Part shown: positions 28,314-37,405 of the stretch, piece by piece
How the letters are laid out: each line of letters opens with the position of its first letter
How positions within the stretch are numbered: position 1 is the first letter of the stretch
DNA from: Synergistaceae bacterium
GTDB lineage: Bacteria; Synergistota; Synergistia; Synergistales; Aminobacteriaceae
NCBI GenBank assembly: GCA_018436595.1
Contig: JAHDLC010000005.1
Coordinates: forward strand, 1-64,000
Length of the DNA: 64,000 nucleotides
Direction of reading: 5' to 3'
Made by a program: the position numbers and the translations under genes
Notes under the pieces: model-generated
Databases searched by the model: none
The model's input: the letters and a program-made list of their open reading frames with translations, nothing else
Told to the model about the DNA's origin: nothing

Positions 28314-29933
28314 TTAAAAGCGAGTTGCCTCAATCACATCTTCCCAAAAATATTTTAAAAGATCCCTCAGATTTATATTCTCTACTTTTTCACGTGCTTT
28401 AAACGATATATTCACAGCATTTTCGATATTACGCTCCTTGCTAATACCTGGAACAGAACCGCTGGAAACAGAAAGATTCATGCATTCGGCAAAACGCACT
28501 TTGTCACACCGTTGCAGTTCGTCTGAGAAGAAAATCCTTTCTTTGGAATGTACGTTCAAATCATTAATGTCTATTACATAACCGTGTAAATTGCTATTCT
28601 CCGATTTTGAAAAAAAGAGAACTACAGCATTTGCATCATTGATGCCATGTGAAAATAACAAATTCAGTTCATGTTGTATCTGTTCATCTAAAAATGCCAC
28701 TTTGTTTGAAGAAAATCCACTGCGCATCATTTCTTGAATAAGTTCACTCAATCCAGTTCGGAAGGAGTCCATTTCTTGAATCGACACAAAAAGACCTCTG
28801 ATCATATCAGGCTTTAGAGGAACTGACTGAATCTCAAACTGACCCACAAATCCCTCAAAAAATCTGTAGAGATTTTCAGGAACCGCCAAAGGCAGGAGTA
28901 TTTCAGCATTATGAAGTGGCGTTTGCAGACGGATTTCATTTTTGTGTAGAAGTTGCCAATGATCTTCACTGAGAACAGAAACTTTGAAATCGCCAATTTG
29001 GGTAGCATCACTATTGACTTGTCCCAACATGAGATACCTAAGCCCATCAAATGATGAATATCTATTCTTGATTTCTTTGAAAACGCGTTCCGATAGCTCT
29101 CTTTGCTGTTTTTGCATGTCGGTTGACTGACTTAGTTCATTTGAGGATGGGGCTTCCGTCTGAATTGGATTATTGCCTCCCCCTTCAGGAGAACCTTGAG
29201 GCGTCGATGATTCTAATTTCTGCTTGGGTGGCGAAGCCAAATTTTTGGAAATTTCTAGGTCCACACCCTGAAAAAAAACCAATAAAGATAATCCTATTAA
29301 AAATAAAACAATAAGAGCACCCCATAAGTATATTTTTTTATTCCGTAATTTTGACTCCAGGCCTGTAACTGAGTCTGATTGGGTGCTGGCTGGTATTCTC
29401 TTTCTCTTTTTTTCCCAATTGTTATCAACACAAAGGTACGCATGATTTGCATCCAATTCGGGGAAAACGGATGGAGAAACAATTTTTTCCGACATAGATA
29501 ATATCGACTTTTCCAAGACCTTTTTCCCCTCCAAGTACTTCAGCCTTTGGTCTCTATTTTTCGCTATTCCAATTACATCGTTGCTGTTCCAGATCATGGC
29601 AACAAGATTTTGGGGAGTTCCGCTTTCATTAAGTAACTGCTCATCTATGAAGGCAGCCACAAGAGCAATATTATTTCTTCCCACAAGGTCTTTCCCAGGA
29701 ACAATAAAACCAAGCAACTGCTTTTTCTTGCTCCAGGGCAAAAAAATGATACCCACCTTATTGTCAGTGGGTCGTTTGAGCGCCGGAGAAAGATCAAACA
29801 AGTCGACAATACGGCGATACTCTTCGTCAGTCTTTTCCAAATCAACGAGAGGGGAGCAAAACTTAACTCCCCAATCATCACTGTATAGCCCTTTCTCACC
29901 GGATTTGAAAACAAAGTAAGATATCTTATTCAT
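28314..29933 (-). CDS. Single-helix membrane protein of the island GTPase operon
   Basis: A 539-residue protein, last gene of a four-gene operon, starting 9 bases after the GTPase stop. Residues 1-200 look globular and cytoplasmic (SYFVFKSGEKGLYSDDWGVK at 5-24; IIFLPWSKKKQLLGFIVPGK). One membrane helix lies at about 204-224 (YLWGALIVLFLIGLSLLVFF). A low-complexity Ser/Pro/Gln/Gly stretch follows (about 235-275), then about 260 residues of extracytoplasmic domain with mixed alpha/beta character. I recognise no family. The architecture suggests a protein linking the cytoplasmic face of the GTPase complex to the outside. Base composition is AT-rich compared with the helicase operon next door. 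Confidence 0.7.
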   Translation of the reverse strand: MNKISYFVFKSGEKGLYSDDWGVKFCSPLVDLEKTDEEYRRIVDLFDLSPALKRPTDNKVGIIFLPWSKKKQLLGFIVPGKDLVGRNNIALVAAFIDEQLLNESGTPQNLVAMIWNSNDVIGIAKNRDQRLKYLEGKKVLEKSILSMSEKIVSPSVFPELDANHAYLCVDNNWEKKRKRIPASTQSDSVTGLESKLRNKKIYLWGALIVLFLIGLSLLVFFQGVDLEISKNLASPPKQKLESSTPQGSPEGGGNNPIQTEAPSSNELSQSTDMQKQQRELSERVFKEIKNRYSSFDGLRYLMLGQVNSDATQIGDFKVSVLSEDHWQLLHKNEIRLQTPLHNAEILLPLAVPENLYRFFEGFVGQFEIQSVPLKPDMIRGLFVSIQEMDSFRTGLSELIQEMMRSGFSSNKVAFLDEQIQHELNLLFSHGINDANAVVLFFSKSENSNLHGYVIDINDLNVHSKERIFFSDELQRCDKVRFAECMNLSVSSGSVPGISKERNIENAVNISFKAREKVENINLRDLLKYFWEDVIEATRF

Positions 29934-29942
29934 AACAGAACC

Positions 29943-32831
29943 TTATTTCCAAGGACTAGGCGGAATAGTTCCTTTAGGATCGAATCTTATATGGAGTTTA
30001 TTTCCGCCACTAGACAACTCGGCTGTTAATCGCTCATATCCAAAGAGACCTGTTGCATAAACTGTACGATCAAAAAATAAATGATCTTCAAAGACATCAT
30101 CCTCGAATACTTTAATCTGTATTTGTGAGTTTACTTTCCATACGAATTCGCATCCCGCATTAAATTGAGGGCGCTTCGTATCGTTTTTAGTATCGGTTAC
30201 TCCCTGACTGCTTCCATCGATGAATATCTCTGCATGTGTATCAGGGTTTTTTTCTAGCCATCTTCCATCTTCAGGGAAATACCCCTCGACTATCGTTATT
30301 CTTGCAGGAATACCGTTTGAAACAGTCTTTACAAAATCTCTTACCATAGAAACCTCCGAATTTTTTGTCGATGCAGGCCATCTATTAATGAACGCATCAA
30401 GGTTTCCCATTAGTGTGTTGATTGAACCTGAAGAGGAAGAATGTTTCACTTTGTCGAAAGACGCTTTGCAATAAAGAAATTCCGCTTCTTCCAGAGAGGA
30501 CAAGCTTTCACGCCATCGTTTCGCCACTTCTTCCCGCCTTTTCCCAAGCTGTAGTGAATCGGTCATTGCTTCAAAACCGTCGATGGTGCGTCCGATATTT
30601 ACGTAGCCTTTCTGTACTTCATCGAAGGCTACCGCAAAATCTCTATCTGCAGCCCTCGCTCCGAAACGCCTATCAATTAAATCCAATTCATTCATAAGCA
30701 TGCGCTTAAAAACCGAAGCAAAAGAATTATTCAGTTCAGAAGCACCCTCCGGTAATTCTTTTAGCCTTGCTACAAACTTAGGAACGAAATGCTCAAGCTC
30801 TTTTATTGAGGAAACCTTGTTAAGCATGGTGGTTGTTGAGGCAACAGACTCACTGATAAGCAGAGATATCTTTTTTTCCACGGTATCTCTGTATTTTGCC
30901 GGCATATCAGGATGGGCAGCCAAACGGTCTCGTAACACCTCAATAGGCATGTTGCTATGATTCAACTGAGCAATAAACTTGGCATACAGATCGTCTATCA
31001 CTTGTTCAAGATTCCGCCGTTCTTCTCCAGATACAAGGACATTTCCAATCTTTTCTTTGATAAGCAGTATACCCTTTTCCGCATCATCAAGGTTCTGTGC
31101 CTGGACGCTCCATGCCCGAACCAGCTTAGTAGTTAAGTCCTTTACAGCAACGTCTATCCGAGCTTGCTCTTTCTCCGGTATTCCGGCCTCTCCTCTCTTG
31201 CTTTTCAAGAAAACAATACCACTTTCCGCATCTGGTTCTTGAGCAGCTTCTTTTATCCATACCGTCACATTGGACGCCCAAATATCCTTAATTTGCGCAC
31301 TCCATTTTTCAATCGACATTGCAAGCAGATTCCTTAGTTCGACGGGCAGAAGTTGGTTTTGCATCAGAACTTCAGCGTCATCAATATAGCGAGAAACAAG
31401 GGAAATTTCAGGATTCTGAGGAAGACTTCGCACCCATCCACGCAGGGCGGCGTCGATTTTGTTCATTACACTGTCACGCCATTCTTCCGGAACGCTAACC
31501 AGGACCCCAAGTTGTTTTGATATAAGCGCATATAATGTCAAAGGATCAACACTTGATTCTATTTCCTCAGCAGTAGTAACCAATGTGAGAGCGGTAACAT
31601 AATAATAGTCCGCCTCTTTTACCTGCCTGTAATTACTGGGAGCTATTTCAAAGAAGTCACCATGATTCAGGTACTCCTCGGTTTTCCTTGCAGATTCTTT
31701 AATGAACTCCAAATTTCCTTGCGGCTTTTGAGTCATGTCAACAGCTTGCAGAGCAGGCTGCAATTCTTTAAAAAGGTAGGCTTCATATTGTTTGTAATAA
31801 GTTCCTATTATTGAGTCAGCATCATCCCCAGCTCGTAAAAATGGCGGCAAGATGATAGTAGGAGGCAAAAGACGCGATTTAAAAGAATCAAGGGCTTTGA
31901 TAGCATCCTCGTATTGATAAACAGATATGTAGCGCTCAGCACTGTCCACAGCAGAACGCCACCGCTGATTATCGATGCCTGCGCTCACCGCGATTGTTGC
32001 GCTCCAAACAAGAATGAGTGCCGCAACAGCCAGCTTGAAATACAAACGGTCGCGTTTTTTCCCGGCAGAAACCATCCTTTCGAACATATCTTCCATAGGT
32101 TCCAGGACATTCTCCGGCTCATAAGAATCCGAAGATGGCGGTGTTTCACTATCCTTCCACTTTCCCATAGCAATTGACTTATACGTGGCAACATTTCTGC
32201 CTTTTGAAAAGAAAAACGAAGAGTCAAAAAGCGAATCGCCTTTTCTGGTGTCACGAATATTTCTCATCAAGCCAACTATTCTTTCCAAAAGATCCTCTTT
32301 CGTTACATCAGAGGGTATAGCATCACATTTGGTAAATATTACAAAGATGGGTATATCGGCACGTTGTCTTCCATCGTTTTTGTTCCTTTGTCTTAACAGG
32401 TCAATAGATGCAGTGAAAGCATTTGTTTCCTCAGTCGTTCTTCCATTGCCTTTATAAACATCCTCCGCAGAGATGAAAAAAAGAGCTCCATCCGCAGAGC
32501 TTAAGTCATCCGCTATTCTGGTCGTTTCTTTTTCCCAGCTGGCAGCATCGGTAGAAAATCCTCCGGGTATATCATGAAGCTCTACATCGATATTCAAATT
32601 CCGACCTACACTAAAACTAAGATCCTTCCGCTCGACTGTACCGGAAACCACCCTCCCCTCTTCAAAAAGCGTTTTTGTGATTCTTGAAATCTCCGCAACC
32701 GCAACAGGCTTTGGTGAAATTGCATACTTGCCTTTTCCCAGTTCCACAAGATGAAAGTATGAGGCTAAGAAAACAGTCTTCCCAACATGGGTGGCACCCA
32801 TTATTGCGAGTTTGAACTTTTTCTTAGGCAT
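29943..32831 (-). CDS. Giant membrane-anchored GTPase, island copy
   Basis: A 962-residue protein starting at ATG 32831, seven bases after CAGGAGG; this start overlaps the upstream stop by 8 bases. The N-terminal domain is a TRAFAC-type GTPase: Walker A GATHVGKT (12-19), G3 DIPG (87-90), and G4 TKCD (167-170). One membrane helix follows (about 263-285, FKLAVAALILVWSATIAVSA). The next ~560 residues are almost entirely helical with regular heptad-like repeats (LTLYALISKQLGVLVSVPEEW style). The last ~110 residues form a beta-rich domain ending FDPKGTIPPSPWK. The chromosomal gene at 40887-43592 has the same plan throughout, with closely aligned motif positions. The order GTPase, helix, helical stalk, beta cap recalls TssM/IcmF, but no type VI genes are present. 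Function unknown. Confidence 0.82.
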   Translation of the reverse strand: MPKKKFKLAIMGATHVGKTVFLASYFHLVELGKGKYAISPKPVAVAEISRITKTLFEEGRVVSGTVERKDLSFSVGRNLNIDVELHDIPGGFSTDAASWEKETTRIADDLSSADGALFFISAEDVYKGNGRTTEETNAFTASIDLLRQRNKNDGRQRADIPIFVIFTKCDAIPSDVTKEDLLERIVGLMRNIRDTRKGDSLFDSSFFFSKGRNVATYKSIAMGKWKDSETPPSSDSYEPENVLEPMEDMFERMVSAGKKRDRLYFKLAVAALILVWSATIAVSAGIDNQRWRSAVDSAERYISVYQYEDAIKALDSFKSRLLPPTIILPPFLRAGDDADSIIGTYYKQYEAYLFKELQPALQAVDMTQKPQGNLEFIKESARKTEEYLNHGDFFEIAPSNYRQVKEADYYYVTALTLVTTAEEIESSVDPLTLYALISKQLGVLVSVPEEWRDSVMNKIDAALRGWVRSLPQNPEISLVSRYIDDAEVLMQNQLLPVELRNLLAMSIEKWSAQIKDIWASNVTVWIKEAAQEPDAESGIVFLKSKRGEAGIPEKEQARIDVAVKDLTTKLVRAWSVQAQNLDDAEKGILLIKEKIGNVLVSGEERRNLEQVIDDLYAKFIAQLNHSNMPIEVLRDRLAAHPDMPAKYRDTVEKKISLLISESVASTTTMLNKVSSIKELEHFVPKFVARLKELPEGASELNNSFASVFKRMLMNELDLIDRRFGARAADRDFAVAFDEVQKGYVNIGRTIDGFEAMTDSLQLGKRREEVAKRWRESLSSLEEAEFLYCKASFDKVKHSSSSGSINTLMGNLDAFINRWPASTKNSEVSMVRDFVKTVSNGIPARITIVEGYFPEDGRWLEKNPDTHAEIFIDGSSQGVTDTKNDTKRPQFNAGCEFVWKVNSQIQIKVFEDDVFEDHLFFDRTVYATGLFGYERLTAELSSGGNKLHIRFDPKGTIPPSPWK

Positions 32832-33951
32832 TTTTTTCCTCCTGAGCATTGAGTTTTCTTCTTATCATATTAATGAAAGGAGCAAACAAAACCAAAGGGA
32901 TCCAGCGTGTTGGTTTAAAGCAATATAAAAGCGAAAAAACAATTATTGCAAGAACGACTACGCCTATTAACTGTTTTATGGAACCAGAAAGGTTGGGAAA
33001 CCATTTATTCAAAATTTGCTCTGTAATCCTTACAGGGGCAGAAATTACACGTTCAGTTGCATCGGCTGTTGAAACAATAACAAGTTCATCTACAATCCTA
33101 TTAAAATTTCTGACCACTTTTCCACCCTCGTCAATTACAAAATTCGGTGCAAAACGCACTAGCCCAGCAAAGACAATTATAGTTGTATATGTTGGATATT
33201 TTTTTGCCAGTTTCTGCAGAGTATCTAAGACACGTTTCATACTCTCAAGACCCACAGGACCATATTTTTTTAAAATACTTTCTCCAAAGGAAATCGCATC
33301 ACCGGCATTAAAAACCTTGTGAAAATTGCCCACTTCCTGGTATGCGGAGGCAGGAATTTTAATGCCCACTGCTTTTAACTTATCCAAACGAGATACGACG
33401 TCATTGAACTCCGCAGCGTTCGAAGCCATTCGGTGAGAAACAGTTCCTAAAGAAGTCCAGAGATCTTCTTTTTTTGCAATTGCGTAGACGTTATCCACGA
33501 CGCCCTCCCCGTATCGCGCTCCAACCAGCAGACCTCGTGGTCCAATAACTTTTACAATATCATCAGCATTCGATGATCTCGCCACTTTCTCAGCAACTTC
33601 CGAAAGGGCCGATCCTAAACGGCGCTGCGCCGAACTTAATTCCAAAAAATCGTCAAAATGGCGAGAACCCGGCAGAAAGCCGACTTTACGCGCTATTTCA
33701 GCAGCATCTTCTGTTCCTTTGGGAGGCAGGTTTAATAAATCCCCGTTTTTTCTTATGATTGAATCAAAATTATCCCCTTTTCTTAAAAGAACAGCTTCAT
33801 CAATGTTTTTCCCCGCTTTTCTGAAGGAGCTACTCAAAATATTTGAAAAGAGATCATCAATCTTGCTTAAAAATGCAGCTTCTGACTTTACACTTGTGAA
33901 CAAGAAGAGAAAAGCAATTAAGACCGCAGTTTGGATCTGAATTCTTCTCAT
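32824..33951 (-). CDS. Secreted/membrane protein of the island GTPase operon
   Basis: A 375-residue protein with an N-terminal signal-like segment (IQTAVLIAFLFLFTSVKSEA, residues 5-24), a helical middle, and C-terminal hydrophobic segments at about 243-262 (TTIIVFAGLVRFAP) and 325-360 (LIGVVVLAIIVFSLLYCF, then WIPLVLFAPFINMI), ending in a basic tail. GAGGGGG lies eight bases before the ATG. It overlaps the GTPase start by 8 bases and follows the 698-residue gene after 28 bases. The fold appears to be repeats of short helices with recurring 'KYGP/GARYGEG' turns. Related wording occurs in the 690-residue protein at 46525-48597 of the chromosomal locus. No known family recognised. Confidence 0.7.
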   Translation of the reverse strand: MRRIQIQTAVLIAFLFLFTSVKSEAAFLSKIDDLFSNILSSSFRKAGKNIDEAVLLRKGDNFDSIIRKNGDLLNLPPKGTEDAAEIARKVGFLPGSRHFDDFLELSSAQRRLGSALSEVAEKVARSSNADDIVKVIGPRGLLVGARYGEGVVDNVYAIAKKEDLWTSLGTVSHRMASNAAEFNDVVSRLDKLKAVGIKIPASAYQEVGNFHKVFNAGDAISFGESILKKYGPVGLESMKRVLDTLQKLAKKYPTYTTIIVFAGLVRFAPNFVIDEGGKVVRNFNRIVDELVIVSTADATERVISAPVRITEQILNKWFPNLSGSIKQLIGVVVLAIIVFSLLYCFKPTRWIPLVLFAPFINMIRRKLNAQEEKNA

Positions 33952-33979
33952 AGAAAAACCCCCTCGTTCTTCTTAATTC

Positions 33980-36076
33980 CTAATGCCCGGACTGCCTTTT
34001 TTCAATAAATCCCAATATAGAATTAAAACCATAATAAAAGACCACTGGTTCAATCACCATTTCCCGTAATATCACGTTTGGATTACCGGATGATAATAAG
34101 TACATTTTGGGTAACTCTTTTAATGCAAGAACCCCTTTTTCAAAAAGGCTTAAGCTCGTTTTTGGTACTGCTCTAAAATAGCGGACTCCGCTTTTTAAAA
34201 GGTTTCCTGCCGTTCTATCTCCTCTGAACATAAAAATTTTCGATATTGCATACCTTACACCGCTTGGAATTTTTGTAGCTATATTGAGTGCCCTGCGATA
34301 AAACCTCCCAAAACTTTTCGCGGATTGTTCTCCAAATTCCTGAATTAGACCTTTTGAGAGGCCTTTCGCACTTCTCTTCACCCCTTGTTTTACTCCCTGT
34401 TTTATCGGCTCAGTTATGGCTTTTGAAGTTCCAAATGACAAAATTATCATGGATATTTCATACACATCCCAAACAAAAAAAGCCATATCGCTTACGGTAG
34501 GCGTTTTCCCTTTTTTTACACAATCATAAATAACAGTCACAAGGTCATGACCTGGCATAAATTCTATAAACGCAAGTTTTTCCTTGTCGATGGGGTATCC
34601 TGTGAAGGGCTCCGGGTCAAATTTTTTAAGAAGATAATCCGAGCGGTCTGACCAATCAGGAAAATTGTATGTATTACCGGAGGTATCGGAATAAAACAAG
34701 AACATCAGAAGATCTCGTGCTCGAGAAATTTTCCCTAAAATCACATTTTGGACATGACGGTTGAAACGGAAATGATCAGCTGCCATTAAGCCCGCTTCTT
34801 TATACTTGATTATTGCATCAAGAACATAGGAAGCATCTTTATCCCATCCATCCCAGTCCCGAACCACTAAAGTCCCAATATTGATAAAATTGCCGTAATA
34901 CATCGAACAGACTTCCTCGGCAGGTTCACCATATTTGTACAGCAATTTAAAAAAATATGGGTCGGCAAAAGGCGATAATGTTAAAATTTCTCCTTCAGAA
35001 TCAACTGAACCTTCGATCACATTTCCCACAGATTGTGCAAGGCGCGAAACCTCCTCGAGGGAAAGGCTATTTAAAAACCCCGTAAATTCTGCCATGGTAT
35101 CGTTCTCTGCTGCATTTTCTATTTGATGGGCAATAATGCTATAAGCAGTAAAATAGCGTTCGTTCATCGGGCCTGTTAGATTTTTGGAAATCCTAATAAA
35201 AAGCTCTGGGCATATTGATACCGCAAAATACGATTCAGCCCCACACTCATTCAAAACATCCGTCATCCACTCGTAACGTTTGAACAACGCCATCATAGCG
35301 TCTTGTTCTTCAACTGGTAACAACATCGAGAGAACAACTATTTCGCCAGCTGTCTTATTAATATATTCGATGCTGTCCATGCCATGCTCCAACAAAAATC
35401 CAGCCGCATTTGGGTATCTTATAATAGCCTCATAAACTTCCAGAGAAGATTCGGCAAGCATTTCAAGAAAAGTGTTATATCTCACCCGATCATCACGCAA
35501 AACGTCAAGCACATTAAGATAAGCATGGTTGGCATTAAATTCACTAATAAATCTGGCCTCTACTTTTCGCCTGTTTTTCTTCGTAGCATCAAGAAACTTT
35601 TGCAAGCGCGCTTTATATTCAATCTTGTCCGGATCTACTGCAAATGCATTGCCCAAACGCAGCGCAAGAAGAGCGCGTTTCTTTTCATCCCCCACACTCT
35701 TCAATTCATTATATAAATCAATAAAAATCTCAGGTTTAAAAAAGAGGGTGTGATATTCCTCTTCAGGCACTTGGCTCATTGCAAGTAAAGGCGGGAAACC
35801 AAACCGCTCACTCAAAGAGATAACCCAACCTGAATACTTCGGGTACAGCTGGTCCACAACATCAGCGTACTCGGGATATTTTCGCAGCAGATCTTCACGG
35901 TACTCATCTTTGGAGGCTGCGAAGGACTCCTGATCATCAAAAGATGCAGATTCCGAATTCTTCAAATCCGTTTGCACGTCTTCAGAATATTCATATCCAC
36001 TCTTATCATAAGTATAAGTAAACGCTATTTGTGGAAATAAAAATAATAAATAAAAAACCATCAAAGTTTTAAACAT
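33980..36076 (-). CDS. Secreted alpha-helical repeat protein, first large gene of island GTPase operon
   Basis: A 698-residue protein when started at ATG 36076, which has GGAGGTGG seven bases upstream; an earlier in-frame ATG at 36112 lacks such a site. Residues 1-20 form a signal peptide (FKTLMVFYLLFLFPQIAFTY). The rest is a helical solenoid-like chain with phrases such as YPNAAGFLLEHGMDSIEYIN (about 235-254) and FFKLLYKYGEPAEEVCSMYY. Hydrophobic segments near the C-terminus (about 545-565, WDVYEISMIILSFGT, and the last 25 residues) may associate with the membrane. A segment with three QGVK/SAKGL-type basic repeats lies near 570-590. Function unknown; operon position ties it to the GTPase. 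Confidence 0.7.
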   Translation of the reverse strand: MFKTLMVFYLLFLFPQIAFTYTYDKSGYEYSEDVQTDLKNSESASFDDQESFAASKDEYREDLLRKYPEYADVVDQLYPKYSGWVISLSERFGFPPLLAMSQVPEEEYHTLFFKPEIFIDLYNELKSVGDEKKRALLALRLGNAFAVDPDKIEYKARLQKFLDATKKNRRKVEARFISEFNANHAYLNVLDVLRDDRVRYNTFLEMLAESSLEVYEAIIRYPNAAGFLLEHGMDSIEYINKTAGEIVVLSMLLPVEEQDAMMALFKRYEWMTDVLNECGAESYFAVSICPELFIRISKNLTGPMNERYFTAYSIIAHQIENAAENDTMAEFTGFLNSLSLEEVSRLAQSVGNVIEGSVDSEGEILTLSPFADPYFFKLLYKYGEPAEEVCSMYYGNFINIGTLVVRDWDGWDKDASYVLDAIIKYKEAGLMAADHFRFNRHVQNVILGKISRARDLLMFLFYSDTSGNTYNFPDWSDRSDYLLKKFDPEPFTGYPIDKEKLAFIEFMPGHDLVTVIYDCVKKGKTPTVSDMAFFVWDVYEISMIILSFGTSKAITEPIKQGVKQGVKRSAKGLSKGLIQEFGEQSAKSFGRFYRRALNIATKIPSGVRYAISKIFMFRGDRTAGNLLKSGVRYFRAVPKTSLSLFEKGVLALKELPKMYLLSSGNPNVILREMVIEPVVFYYGFNSILGFIEKRQSGH

Positions 36077-36140
36077 AGCACCACCTCCAGTGAGTTTGTT
36101 CTGGGCGTTCAACGAACCACAAGAAAAGCCTTTTGGTCAT
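36069..36140 (-). CDS. 23-residue leader ORF of the GTPase operon
   Basis: A short frame, MTKRLFLWFVERPEQTHWRW and three more residues, begins at ATG 36140 with AAGGAGG five bases upstream and ends at a TAA that overlaps the ATG of the 698-residue gene (stop 36069-36071, next ATG 36074-36076). Strong ribosome binding site plus stop/start overlap suggests translational coupling. Three Trp and one His codon cluster near the end, but no attenuator hairpin is visible, so amino-acid attenuation is not claimed. Confidence 0.4.
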   Translation of the reverse strand: MTKRLFLWFVERPEQTHWRWCYV

Positions 36141-36541
36141 AGAACCCTCCTTGTGTGCCGGGAACTAAATACACTAGAAAATCAGTCGAAATGTTTTGCG
36201 GTTTATGACGCACTTGAGGTAGTTAAACAAAAATCCTTCTCTACCGCAGGATTCTTGGAAATTGAATGGACTCTCGGCTCTCACATCAGGAGTATACCTT
36301 AATTCTCGAAATTTTAGGAGTGTTGGTCTTCTGAATAACTCAAAAATTCACCCTAAACAGAGTCCTCCTTCCTTACTCACTGGTCAGGACAAATGCAATC
36401 AGCCAATTTCCTGGTGGTTCTTCTGCGTCAACAGAGTTTTTTTCAGCTTCTGAATTAATCTGAACACTATACGAAAAATCGGTCTTGCTTCTTGAACGTT
36501 GGTGTTCCGTAATGTAGAATAAAACCGTTGCGGGGGTTGAT
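36141..36541. other. Non-coding region inside the island's right end
   Basis: AT-rich sequence with no supported gene. It should contain the promoter of the leftward GTPase operon, though I could not assign -35/-10 boxes with confidence. Together with the repeats and tRNA fragment downstream it forms the right attachment region of the island. Confidence 0.5.
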
Positions 36542-36567
36542 GTGGTGTTACAAAGTGGTGTTACAAA
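36542..36567 (+). repeat. Two abutting 13-bp direct repeats, possible integrase arm sites
   Basis: GTGGTGTTACAAA occurs twice without a spacer (36542-36554 and 36555-36567), followed by AACATCAC. They lie about 70 bp inside the tRNA-Ser scar. Paired short direct repeats at this distance from the core are typical arm-type binding sites of tyrosine recombinases. No integrase gene is visible in the window to support this directly. Confidence 0.5.
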
Positions 36568-36635
36568 ACATCACAATGGGCTTTTGAAGAATGCAGTGTT
36601 TTCAACAACTTATAAAAAGAAAGGAAAATGGTAAT

Positions 36636-36655
36636 GAATCCCTCCTTCTCCGCCA
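36636..36655 (+). other. tRNA-Ser 3'-end fragment, probable attachment site (att) of the island
   Basis: The 20 bases GAATCCCTCCTTCTCCGCCA are the T-arm 3' strand, acceptor 3' strand, discriminator G and CCA of a serine tRNA (acceptor CTTCTCC pairs with GGAGAAG). The 100 bases before it contain no GGAGAAG, D-arm, anticodon or variable arm, so only the 3' end is here. A 3' tRNA fragment followed by a terminator is the standard scar left when an element integrates into a tRNA gene; the intact copy should lie at the other end, left of the window. This puts everything from 1 to 36655 inside the element. Confidence 0.72.
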
Positions 36656-36678
36656 TTTTTTTACTTTTATACTGTATC

Positions 36679-36722
36679 AAACGGAGGAAAAGTGACTAAA
36701 CACTTTTCCTCCGTTTGTTTTT
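36679..36722 (+). terminator. Rho-independent terminator, probably of the original tRNA-Ser
   Basis: A perfect 16-bp stem (36679-36694, AAACGGAGGAAAAGTG, with 36701-36716) closes a 6-base loop and is followed by GTTTTTGAT. No gene on the plus strand precedes it except the tRNA-Ser 3' fragment 23 bp upstream. It is best explained as the native tRNA terminator left behind when the island was inserted. Confidence 0.75.
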
Positions 36723-36847
36723 GATAGGCGTATACCGGGAATAGGAGCTGTGGTACAGGCAATACTGCCCTTTTGGTTGTTTCTTTTCCTGCTTTTCGAT
36801 ATCCTATACACGGCATATCCGGCAAATTTTTCAGGGAGGTTGATCTT

Positions 36848-37351
36848 ATGCAAAAAAAGGACCATGCAAATCGCGCAATTGTTTTTTCTGCGGTTTTTCT
36901 TCTCTGCCTGTCGGCTGTCTCCGCATGGGCTTCCGTTTCCCAGGGTCTCGCCGAGCGGCTTGACCTTTTCCGTGACCGGAACTGGGTGTACAACAACGTA
37001 GGCGAGCCGGATTCCGTTGACTGGAATACTACCTTCAATGCAGAACTTGAAATGTATAGGATTTCCGGTTCTTCCTACTTCGACTGGTATTTTGTGTCCT
37101 ATGGCCTTGACGGTAGAATTAATGTTTTGGGGCAAATTTACAAGAAGGGGTACATGTCGGGATACGAAGTCTGTGACGAGCTTGAATCCCGGGGAGGTTT
37201 TCCCGCAGGCACGACAGGGCTTGGAAAGATATTCCGGATACAGCACACACGAACGGGAAGATCCATCCGGGTTGCGGTACAGGACAACAAAAAGCTCGGA
37301 CAGACCGTGGTGTACATGCTGACGCAGGATGCCTGGGAGAGGGTAAACTGA
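36848..37351 (+). CDS. Small secreted protein, unknown
   Basis: A 167-residue protein starting at ATG 36848, eight bases after GGGAGG; longer in-frame starts upstream lack a binding site. Residues 8-28 are a signal peptide (NRAIVFSAVFLLCLSAVSAW, cleaved after AWA). The mature part reads as a compact alpha/beta domain of about 135 residues (MYRISGSSYFDWYFVSYGLD; VQDNKKLGQTVVYMLTQDAW). No family recognised. It is the first gene on the chromosomal side of the island boundary. Confidence 0.65.
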   Translation: MQKKDHANRAIVFSAVFLLCLSAVSAWASVSQGLAERLDLFRDRNWVYNNVGEPDSVDWNTTFNAELEMYRISGSSYFDWYFVSYGLDGRINVLGQIYKKGYMSGYEVCDELESRGGFPAGTTGLGKIFRIQHTRTGRSIRVAVQDNKKLGQTVVYMLTQDAWERVN

Positions 37352-37405
37352 CCTATACGAATTAACTGCGGAAATAAAAATTAAAGACCGGAGTATTTCC
37401 TGCTT

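Noticed and set aside
28314-36140. Type VI secretion system identity for the GTPase operon
   Set aside because: The GTPase resembles TssM/IcmF only in domain order; no sheath (TssBC), Hcp, VgrG, TssK or ClpV genes are present.
36541-36660. Complete tRNA-Ser gene
   Set aside because: No matching 5' acceptor strand, D arm or anticodon arm precedes the 3' fragment.
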